Part shown: positions 40,524-46,801 of the stretch, piece by piece
Numbering within the stretch: position 1 is the first letter of the stretch
How the letters are laid out: every line of letters starts with the position of its first letter
Assembly: GCA_017859745.1 (NCBI GenBank)
Contig: JAFMML010000001.1
Span: 45,557-92,357 of the forward strand
Direction: 5' to 3'
Origin: Planctomycetota bacterium
Lineage (GTDB): Bacteria > Planctomycetota > Phycisphaerae > Phycisphaerales > SM1A02
Length of the DNA stretch: 46,801 nt
Notes under the pieces: model-generated
What the model was told of the DNA's origin: nothing
The model's database searches: none
What the model saw: the letters and a program-made list of their open reading frames with translations, nothing else
Position numbers and translations under genes: made by a program

Positions 40524-41632
40524 GCGGGGAGACTTCGGACACGCGGCCGGGCCGCGATCCCGAGACGCTTCGGACGGTGGTGCTCGATGCGGCTCGGAAG
40601 ATCGGATTCGCCGCCGCAGCGGTCACCGACGCGTCGCCACCTCCGCATCTCGACGCCCTGCGGCGTTGGATCGAGGAAGGCCGCCATGGCGAGATGGAGT
40701 GGATCTCCGACCGAGTCGAGCTGCTTGCCGATCCGACACGGCTGCTCGAAGGGGCGAAATCGGTCGTCGTCGTCGCGGACCGGTACCACGACGGACGCCC
40801 GGATCGGGTCGAGAAGGGAGTCGGCCGAATCGCGAGGTACGCCCGGGGCCGCGACTACCACCGGACGATTCGACGACGACTCGAGCGACTCGTCGGGGTT
40901 CTGGCCAGCCGACTCCCCGATCAGCGGTTCCGGATCTGCGTCGACACGGCGCCGCTGCTCGAACGCGCCTACGCCGCCCGCAGCGGTCTCGGCCGCATCG
41001 GCAAGCACACCCTTGCGATCACCCGGGGTCTGGGCAGTTGGACCGTGCTGGGCGAGGTGTTGACGACCGCCGACATCGCCGCGACGCCCGCCGATCCGGC
41101 GCCGGATCCCTGCGGGACCTGCACGCGATGCATCGACGCCTGTCCCACCGGCGCCATCACGCCGTACTCCGTCGATGCCACGCGGTGCGTGAGCTATCTG
41201 ACCATCGAGCACCGCGACGAGATCCGGCCGGAGCTGCACGCCGGTCTCGGCGCCTGGATCTTCGGCTGCGACGTCTGTCAGGAGGTCTGCCCGCACAACC
41301 AGCCGACCCGCGCCATGCGGCGGGCGAGACTCGAGTCGGAGCTTGCACCGCGTCGCCGCGGGTTCGATCTGCTCGAAGTCCTGGGGTGGACCGAGTCCGA
41401 TCGACGCGAGGCGTTCGTGACGAGCGCCCTGAAGCGGGCCAAGTTGCCGATGCTGCATCGCAACGCCGTCATCGCCGCGGCCAACCTCGTCCTCGAAGGA
41501 GATCTCGACCCGGACACCGAGCGGGCCTTGCGGCGCCGCCTCGCCGAAATGTTCGAGGCGCCGGGGCAGGAGCGACCCTTGCGGGAGGCGTTGCACCGCT
41601 CGCTCGATCGCATCGGCAACGGATCGGGCTGA
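40520..41632 (+). CDS. queG: Epoxyqueuosine reductase
   Basis: QueG reduces epoxyqueuosine to queuosine in tRNA, using cobalamin and two [4Fe-4S] clusters. The 370-residue protein has GRIGKHTLAI (family RGLGWxGKHT region), first cluster ligands in CGTCTRCIDACPTGA, and the second in CVSYLTIEH and GCDVCQEVCPHN, the normal bacterioferredoxin-like pattern, followed by a HEAT-like tail. The ATG at 40520 overlaps the hpnE stop by 4 nt, so a queuosine gene is translationally coupled to squalene genes. queA is 18 kb away. A late PTEST of regulation would be needed to know whether the coupling matters. Confidence 0.95.
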   Translation: MSGETSDTRPGRDPETLRTVVLDAARKIGFAAAAVTDASPPPHLDALRRWIEEGRHGEMEWISDRVELLADPTRLLEGAKSVVVVADRYHDGRPDRVEKGVGRIARYARGRDYHRTIRRRLERLVGVLASRLPDQRFRICVDTAPLLERAYAARSGLGRIGKHTLAITRGLGSWTVLGEVLTTADIAATPADPAPDPCGTCTRCIDACPTGAITPYSVDATRCVSYLTIEHRDEIRPELHAGLGAWIFGCDVCQEVCPHNQPTRAMRRARLESELAPRRRGFDLLEVLGWTESDRREAFVTSALKRAKLPMLHRNAVIAAANLVLEGDLDPDTERALRRRLAEMFEAPGQERPLREALHRSLDRIGNGSG

Positions 41633-41668
41633 GGGCGATCGGCCGTCTCGGCGTTCCTCGGAGCGGGC

Positions 41669-42067
41669 TCAGGAAAGCAGCCGATCCTGCAGGGTTGCAA
41701 GCGATCCGAAGATCACGAGACCCAGGAGAAGCACTCCGGCGACGAGGGTCAGGGTTCCCACGGTGGCCCAGATCCAGGCGCCGCGTCGGAACACGAGTCC
41801 CGCCGCGCCGCAGACGATGGAGGGGATCCCGGCAAGGACGCCCCACAGCGGATTGGCCGCGATCGCCATGGCCGGCGCACTCAGAATCACCTCGGCGTCC
41901 ATCGATTCACCCGACATCGCCGCGACCGCGTGACCGGCGATCACGCCCGCCACGCAGAGCAGCGCGCCGACGACGATCAGAGATGCGAGTTTGAGGGTCA
42001 GCAGGAGACGGACCACCTGCCGGGTGGTCTGACGATCCGAGGCCAGCGTCGATTCGAGGGTGGCCAT
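41669..42067 (-). CDS. Small three-helix membrane protein
   Basis: The 132-residue protein has three likely transmembrane segments: about 24-46 (LKLASLIVVGALLCVAGVIAG), 72-90 (LWGVLAGIPSIVCGAAGLVF) and 97-120 (WIWATVGTLTLVAGVLLLGL). The family is not recognised and no catalytic residues are seen. The ATG at 42065-42067 has no Shine-Dalgarno. It lies 65 bp downstream of the lipoprotein gene on the same strand and may be co-transcribed with it. Confidence 0.65.
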   Translation of the reverse strand: MATLESTLASDRQTTRQVVRLLLTLKLASLIVVGALLCVAGVIAGHAVAAMSGESMDAEVILSAPAMAIAANPLWGVLAGIPSIVCGAAGLVFRRGAWIWATVGTLTLVAGVLLLGLVIFGSLATLQDRLLS

Positions 42068-42082
42068 GGCGATCGGCGGAGG

Positions 42083-42099
42083 GCTCGCTCGAAGCGAGC
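42083..42099. terminator. Weak hairpin after the lipoprotein gene
   Basis: GCTCGCT-CGA-AGCGAGC makes a 7-bp stem with a 3-nt loop, 34 nt past the lipoprotein stop. There is no U-run. It could end part of the lipoprotein transcript, or be chance in GC-rich DNA. Confidence 0.3.
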
Positions 42100-42132
42100 G
42101 GGAGTCGTTGGAACGACGTCGCGACCGAATGC

Positions 42133-44055
42133 TCAGCGTCGCCCGCCGGCCTGGCCCGCGGCCTGCATCATCGCCTGGGCCATCGCCTGGGTCATGGCGG
42201 CGTTGGCCTCGTCGGCCGTGCCGAACTCGCCGTTGCGAATCCGCTGGGCGAACATCCGAAAGAACGGCCCCAACTGCTGGGACGCCATCGACATCACCTC
42301 GGCGGTCGATCCCAGTGCCGCGGGATCGGCGACGCCGGCCGCGGCAAGCATGTCCTCGTAGTCGATGACCCAAACGCCGTCCTCGTCGAACAGGCGGACC
42401 GACATGTCGCCGGTTCCGAACTCCGCCTCGCCATCGCCGCGAGAGACGACTTCACCACCTTCGAGGTCGCCGAATCCGCCGGGCGCGGATGTCGCGGCGG
42501 TTCCGAAGGTCTCGATCATCGCCACGCGGATGTCGTCGCCGGCGCGACCGAGATCGAGCGTCGCCTGAAGCATCCGCTTGCCGCCGCGCGAACGAGCCGA
42601 GAGCACCTGCTCGAGGACCGCCGGAGCCGCGTTCGAGATCTCGCCGGAGCCGATGAAGGCGGCAAGGGCGTCGGCGGACGAGAATGGAGGCCCGCCTGCC
42701 GAGTCTCCCGCAGGGGCCATGGCCTCGGAGGCCGCCGCGGCCGACGCTGCAGCCTCGACGCCGGCGAGTCGATCGACGGCGGCGGCGAGTTCGGCCCGGA
42801 GCATTCGGCCGGTGGCGCCGGAGACGCCGAGGCCCTCGATCGACTCCGCGATCGCGGCAAGGGACTCTCCGGCCCGGGTGCGGGTGGCTTCGGCCTGTTC
42901 ACGGAGTCGAGTGGCGTCGGACGCCGACTCTCCGAGTGCCGCCACGAGAGCCGCCTCGGAGGCGAGTCGTTCGACATCGAGAAGATCCGCGGCGAGCTCG
43001 CCGAAGCGGGCGTTCATCTGCAGCACGCGTGCGGAGGACTGGAGGCTGCGATCGCCGCTCGACGCCACACGACCCGCGGCGGTCGCGGCGGCGGCGTAGT
43101 CGCGGCGGGCGTCGTCGAGTTCGAGCTGAAGTCGTTCCCCGCCGAGGATGGCGTCGTCTTCGGAGGACCCGGCGGCCGCGAGCACCGGGGCCCGCAACGC
43201 GGCTGCGGTCTCGGCGAGCGTCTGCGCCTGCCGTCGAATGGAGGCGTCGATCGCGGCCAAGGCGTCGAGGCCCCGTGTCGATCCGTCCACGTCCGCGGCC
43301 GAGACGGCGAGGTCGCCCGCGGCTCGGGTATGGCGAGGGGTTCGGTTGGCGTCGGCGACGAGTCGACTTCGCTCGTCGGCGATGCTCACTCGGAAACGAC
43401 CCGCGTCCGCCCGGGCGGCGGCGGCGAGTTCGAGGAACTCCGGAGCTCCCACGACATCCTCGCGAGCGGCGAGTTCCCGGTATCCGGTCGCCTGCTCTTC
43501 GGCGGCGCGGACGCTGCGGCCGAGGCGCTCGATCTCCATCTCTCGAATGCGGGTCTGCCCGTCGATCTCTCGAAGCAGGGTCCGGCTGCTCGAGACGCCC
43601 CCCTCGGCCGCGGCGCGACGCCCTTCGAGGCGTCGTCGATCGGCTTCGAATCCCACGCCGCGCAGGTCGTCGGCGCTCGCCGCGAATCCCGCCGCGGCGG
43701 CCAACGTGTTCATGGCGGCGCTTCGACGTCCAGCGATCGCGGTCTCCTCGGCCATGACGGCTTCGAGACGGCTCCGTCCCAGATCGAGGCGAACGCGGGC
43801 CAGCAGCAGGTTCGCCGCCGGGTCTCCGCCACGGGCGATCGGATCGAGCCGACTGGCGATGGCCTCGAACTCCGAGTCGATCTCGCCGCCCGAGCCTCCA
43901 CGAAGTGCGCTGGTGTAGGCGGCAGCCTCGGCCTCGACGGCCTCGCGGTTGGATCGAGCCTCCTCGACGGCCGAGTCCGAGCAGCCCAGCAGCAGGGACG
44001 GACCGAGGAGAAGGGCGGCGAGAGAGCGAATCGAGCGTCGAGATCGTGGACTCAT
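42133..44055 (-). CDS. Coiled-coil lipoprotein, 640 aa
   Basis: The protein starts with a lipoprotein signal (MSPRSRRSIRSLAALLLG..., lipobox LLGC with Cys at residue 25). After Cys comes SD, so there is no Asp at +2 and sorting to the outer membrane is plausible. Residues 30-460 are Ala/Arg/Glu-rich with long heptad-like coiled-coil stretches. The last 150 residues are more globular: LDLGRAGDDIRVAMIETFG, VRLFDEDGVWVIDYEDMLA, then a Met/Gln/Ala tail. No family is recognised. The start ATG has GAG 9 nt upstream, and a TACACT box lies at 44133-44138 (minus). Such long periplasmic coiled coils are often envelope spacers or structural tethers; this is inference. Confidence 0.72.
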   Translation of the reverse strand: MSPRSRRSIRSLAALLLGPSLLLGCSDSAVEEARSNREAVEAEAAAYTSALRGGSGGEIDSEFEAIASRLDPIARGGDPAANLLLARVRLDLGRSRLEAVMAEETAIAGRRSAAMNTLAAAAGFAASADDLRGVGFEADRRRLEGRRAAAEGGVSSSRTLLREIDGQTRIREMEIERLGRSVRAAEEQATGYRELAAREDVVGAPEFLELAAAARADAGRFRVSIADERSRLVADANRTPRHTRAAGDLAVSAADVDGSTRGLDALAAIDASIRRQAQTLAETAAALRAPVLAAAGSSEDDAILGGERLQLELDDARRDYAAAATAAGRVASSGDRSLQSSARVLQMNARFGELAADLLDVERLASEAALVAALGESASDATRLREQAEATRTRAGESLAAIAESIEGLGVSGATGRMLRAELAAAVDRLAGVEAAASAAAASEAMAPAGDSAGGPPFSSADALAAFIGSGEISNAAPAVLEQVLSARSRGGKRMLQATLDLGRAGDDIRVAMIETFGTAATSAPGGFGDLEGGEVVSRGDGEAEFGTGDMSVRLFDEDGVWVIDYEDMLAAAGVADPAALGSTAEVMSMASQQLGPFFRMFAQRIRNGEFGTADEANAAMTQAMAQAMMQAAGQAGGRR

Positions 44056-44159
44056 GGCAACTCGCGGCGGGACGGAGGGTCCTGGGACGAAGGAGAATCG
44101 GACGGATTTTTCCGGCGATCCTGAAGCGGCGGAGTGTAGCAGTCGGACCGACTCCGCCT

Positions 44160-45740
44160 TCAACGGGTCGGACCGGCCGCCGGCTCGTCGGGAGGGGCGG
44201 ACTCGTCGAGAGCGGGCCTCAGATCGGGCGGCTCGTACTCCACGGGATACGCCGGACGGGGCCGATACATGGACTCGATCCAACGCAGGCTGTCGGCGAG
44301 CAGTCGCTCGTTGGCGTTGGTGAACACGGGCTTCCATCCGGGGACGTCGGGATGGGGGAACCTCGCTTCGGTCCTCGGCAGGGCATGCTGGATGACCAGA
44401 CTGTCCAGCGGCCGCTCGAAGTCCACCAGCGGCTGGGGGCCGAGTTCGGACCGCAGGAGGATCAGGAGATTGGTGAACCGGATCCGATCGTCGCGACTGT
44501 TGCGGTTGTGGAGGAAGAGGCCGCCGCCGTCGAGTCCGCCGTGGCAGCGGCTGGTGGCGCAGTTGCCGATCAGCCACGCGTCGTGCACCCGGCGTCGGAA
44601 GAGGTTCAGGGCGTACGGCTCGCTGTCGACCTCGATCTCGCTGTAGAGATCCCGAGCCTTCAACTCGAACATCAGCCGGACCAGATCGATCGGATCGGCG
44701 CGGAACATGCGGGTTCGACCCTCGCTGGTGGCGGGAATCGCCGGGTGGGCCGCGTACTGCTCGATGAGAGTGCGAATGGTCTGCTGCGGGACGGTGACCC
44801 GGGGCGGGCGGCGAAAGTCGATCTCGAACACCCGGATCATGTTGACGTCGTCGGCGGTCAGGATGCGATCGGGGAGGAGATCGCGAAGCGCGATCGGACC
44901 TCGATCGGAGTCGCTGCCGCCGTCGCGACGCGAGGTCCCGTCGTCGGACCGGGACGGCAACTCGCTCTCGAGCGACAACTGGGCCTCGACGAGACGCCGC
45001 AGCCGACGGGCCTCTCCGAGATCGAAGTCCTCCAGGAGGGAGTCGATCTCGTCGCGGCACGCCTCGTACATGCGTCGGTCGAAGAGCCACTGGCACAACG
45101 CAAGACGCCGGACGTGGTCGGCCTCGGGGATCGTCTTGCGAAGGGTTCGGTACTGCTCCTCGAAGGAAGGCTCGAGCGTCGTGCGAAGCACGGCCGTTCG
45201 AGGCTGGAAACTGCGGATGCCCGCGATCTCCATGGTCACCCCGTCGAACGCGTCGGCGAGGATGACGCCGCGAAAGGTCTCGCCGTTTCGCAGGCGCACC
45301 ACGCCGGTCTGCCCCGGTTCGGGGTCGACCAGCTCGACGATGGTGAGGATCCGATTCTTCGCGAAGGTCCGGACCTCGTCGCCGACGGCGATGGAGATCT
45401 CGTCGAGATCCTCCGAGACCACGGTGCCGCCGGCCTCGCTGTGTCGATCGATGATCAGATGCACCCGGCGGGGTCGGTCATCGTCGGTGTCGGCCGGCGG
45501 GTCGGCCGCCGCGTCGGCCTGCGGCGCGGGGGGGGCGGCGGGTGGGGCCGCCGGCGACTCCTGCGACGCGATGCCGCCCGCCGACACGAGCAGCGACATG
45601 GCGATTGCGGTTGCGACGCGACGACGCCTGCGACCAGGCGGTGGCGCGGCGGCGGCGGTGGGGCGCGATTCGGATCCGAACGAGGGCACGGGGGGGATTC
45701 TCGACTGCGAGATCGACGGTGGCAATGGCGGTCCGGTCAT
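44160..45740 (-). CDS. Exported hypothetical protein with CX4CH haem-like site
   Basis: The 526-residue protein has a late signal-like region: an Arg-rich stretch (38-41), hydrophobic 42-57 (VATAIAMSLLVSAGGIA), then a Pro/Ala/Asp-rich linker. A beta-rich domain (about 92-190, including VVRLRNGETFRGVILAD) is followed by a helical middle and a C-terminal domain with GNCATSRCHGG, where C394, C399 and H400 form CX4CH. The canonical cytochrome c site is CxxCH, and CX4CH is an accepted but rare variant. Planctomycete genomes hold many cytochrome-like exported proteins, so a haem is plausible but unproven. The ATG at 45738-45740 has AGGGA touching it; the signal begins about 35 residues in, so the true start may be later. 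Confidence 0.7.
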   Translation of the reverse strand: MTGPPLPPSISQSRIPPVPSFGSESRPTAAAAPPPGRRRRRVATAIAMSLLVSAGGIASQESPAAPPAAPPAPQADAAADPPADTDDDRPRRVHLIIDRHSEAGGTVVSEDLDEISIAVGDEVRTFAKNRILTIVELVDPEPGQTGVVRLRNGETFRGVILADAFDGVTMEIAGIRSFQPRTAVLRTTLEPSFEEQYRTLRKTIPEADHVRRLALCQWLFDRRMYEACRDEIDSLLEDFDLGEARRLRRLVEAQLSLESELPSRSDDGTSRRDGGSDSDRGPIALRDLLPDRILTADDVNMIRVFEIDFRRPPRVTVPQQTIRTLIEQYAAHPAIPATSEGRTRMFRADPIDLVRLMFELKARDLYSEIEVDSEPYALNLFRRRVHDAWLIGNCATSRCHGGLDGGGLFLHNRNSRDDRIRFTNLLILLRSELGPQPLVDFERPLDSLVIQHALPRTEARFPHPDVPGWKPVFTNANERLLADSLRWIESMYRPRPAYPVEYEPPDLRPALDESAPPDEPAAGPTR

Positions 45741-45770
45741 TCCCTGCGAGAAGTCGGCAGCCGCGACTGG

Positions 45771-45776
45771 TATGGT
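45771..45776 (+). promoter_or_regulatory. Extended -10 (TGG-TATGGT) before the isomerase/epimerase gene
   Basis: TGGTATGGT matches the TGnTAnnnT form. A start point about 7 nt downstream would give a leader of roughly 23 nt containing GGAG 8 nt before the ATG, so this gene seems to use a short leader rather than the leaderless mode. Confidence 0.35.
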
Positions 45777-45805
45777 CCGCGTCCCGACCCCTCGGAGATC
45801 CAATC

Positions 45806-46801
45806 ATGAAGCTTGGCGTGATGGCGGCCCTCTTCGCGGACCGCTCGCTGGAAGAGGCCCTTGGCACCTGTGTGGAGTGCGGGCTCGATGCGATCGAACT
45901 GCCCGTCGGGGCCTACCCCGGCGCCCCCTTCTTCGATCCGGCGAAGGTTCTCGCCTCCAAGAAGGAGCAGCAGCGAATCGCGTCGATGGTCGCCGACCAC
46001 GGTCTGACGGTCTCGGGACTCGCCGTCCACGGCAATCCGGTGCATCCGGTGGCGAAGCACGCCAAGGCCGATCACGCGGCGTTCGAGACCGCGGTCAAGC
46101 TGGCCCCGAAGCTCGGCACCGACATCGTCATCACCTTCTCCGGATGCCCGGGCGGAGCCAAGGGAGATCGCCAGCCCAACTGGGTCACCTGCGCCTGGCC
46201 GCCCGAATACGGCGCGATCCTCGAGTACCAGTGGGATCGAGTGCTGGTGCCGTATTGGGCCAAGCAGGCGAAGTTCGCCCACAACCACGGGGTGCGGGTG
46301 GCGTGGGAGGCCCATCCGGGGTTCTGCGTCTACAACCCCGACACCCTGATTCGTCTGTCCGAACGCGCCATGAAGGCGTCGGGCCTGAAGACTCGCACGC
46401 CGGTGCTGGGGTGCAACCTCGACCCCTCGCACTTCTTCTGGCAGGGCATCGATCCGATCCGCGCCGTGGGGCCGATCGCCGACGCGGGCCTGCTGTTCTA
46501 CGTGCACGCCAAGGACACCGAGCTGTCGCGCACCGAGGGATCGGTCAACGGATACCTCGACGCACGCCCCTACACCGATCTCCGCCATCGCTCGTGGAGC
46601 TTCCGCACCTGCGGCTGGGGGCACGGCCACGAGTTCTGGCGTCCGTTCGTCAGCGAACTGCGGCGCCACGGCTACGACCACGTGCTGTCGATCGAGCATG
46701 AGGACGCCATGATGTCGGTCGACGAAGGCCTCGACCGAGCGGTCGCGTTCCTGTCCGAGGCCATGATGTACGACCCTCCGGCGACCCCCTGGTGGGCCTG
46801 A
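45806..46801 (+). CDS. Sugar phosphate isomerase/epimerase-like TIM barrel protein
   Basis: The 331-residue protein is of the xylose-isomerase-like / AP endonuclease 2 fold, which includes IolE/IolH and many uncharacterised sugar isomerases and epimerases. Candidate metal ligands sit where expected: E168 in AWEAHPGF, D206 in NLDPSHFF, H234 in YVHAKDTE and E297 in SIEHED. TFSGCPGG and the C-terminal MMYDPPATPWW are notable. The ATG at 45806 has GGAG 8 nt upstream. The gene is complete: its TGA is the last codon of the window. It is divergent from the CX4CH protein gene across 65 bp. Substrate is unknown. Confidence 0.9.
   Translation: MKLGVMAALFADRSLEEALGTCVECGLDAIELPVGAYPGAPFFDPAKVLASKKEQQRIASMVADHGLTVSGLAVHGNPVHPVAKHAKADHAAFETAVKLAPKLGTDIVITFSGCPGGAKGDRQPNWVTCAWPPEYGAILEYQWDRVLVPYWAKQAKFAHNHGVRVAWEAHPGFCVYNPDTLIRLSERAMKASGLKTRTPVLGCNLDPSHFFWQGIDPIRAVGPIADAGLLFYVHAKDTELSRTEGSVNGYLDARPYTDLRHRSWSFRTCGWGHGHEFWRPFVSELRRHGYDHVLSIEHEDAMMSVDEGLDRAVAFLSEAMMYDPPATPWWA

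Noticed and set aside
44056-45096. Upstream extension of the lipoprotein reading frame on the minus strand
   Set aside because: It lies out of frame over the CX4CH gene, is Arg/Pro-rich nonsense, and the lipoprotein signal peptide begins exactly at 44055.

Overview
The window is a gene-dense stretch of GC-rich bacterial chromosome carrying about 42 protein genes and two tRNAs. I see no phage, insertion sequence, CRISPR array or rRNA. The gene content points to a Gram-negative bacterium, most likely a member of the Planctomycetota, possibly the Phycisphaerae. The evidence is lipid A and KDO genes (lpxB, kdsB), DAP-type peptidoglycan genes (murE, murF, mraY) outside a full dcw cluster, hpnCDE squalene genes, csrA, a pseudopilin, and large secreted proteins of unknown function including one with a haem-like CX4CH site. 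The phylum call is an inference and no 16S gene is present.

Layout. 1-7.4 kb: csrA, a NifU-type scaffold gene, a DAACS dicarboxylate/glutamate symporter and aspS on the minus strand, then lpxB (plus) converging on an AGCS alanine:Na+ symporter. 7.7-14.4 kb: a conserved-looking hypothetical, two overlapping YkgJ-type cysteine-cluster genes, an Mrp/ApbC ATPase, a secreted hypothetical, a pseudopilin, trmL, a 40-aa membrane peptide, tRNA-Arg(CCT) and a CAT-anticodon tRNA. 14.4-19.3 kb (minus): a small caspase-like protein, pyrG, kdsB and a repeat-rich helical protein. 19.5-27.4 kb (plus): def-fmt-HExxH protein-queA, tightly packed, then murE-murF-mraY. 27.4-30.7 kb (minus): RluA-type pseudouridine synthase, a YfgM-like membrane protein and an APH-type phosphotransferase. 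30.7-35.0 kb (plus): a HAD phosphatase and an 1109-aa protein related to indolepyruvate:ferredoxin oxidoreductase. 35.0-37.2 kb (minus): rlmN and ispH. 37.2-41.6 kb (plus): hpnC-hpnD-hpnE-queG, every junction a 4-nt overlap. 41.7-46.8 kb: a small membrane protein, a coiled-coil lipoprotein and a CX4CH protein (minus), then a sugar isomerase/epimerase-like TIM barrel (plus).

How the genes work together. Most are housekeeping. Translation and RNA modification are covered by def/fmt, aspS, trmL, rlmN, the RluA-type enzyme, queA and queG. Envelope building is covered by lpxB, kdsB (with pyrG making the CTP that KdsB uses), murE/F and mraY. IspH supplies isoprenoid precursors and is divergent from hpnCDE, which turns farnesyl diphosphate into squalene.

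Two observations stand out. First, at least six genes have a TANNNT box exactly 6 nt before the ATG/GTG and no useful Shine-Dalgarno, which is the signature of leaderless transcripts; three more starts have looser versions. Other genes in the window have clear AAGGAG/GGAG sites, so both initiation modes seem to coexist. Second, the 1109-aa IorA-IorB-like fusion keeps the architecture of the oxidoreductase but has lost the Fe-S cysteines and any recognisable thiamine-diphosphate motif, so it looks like a repurposed pseudo-enzyme.
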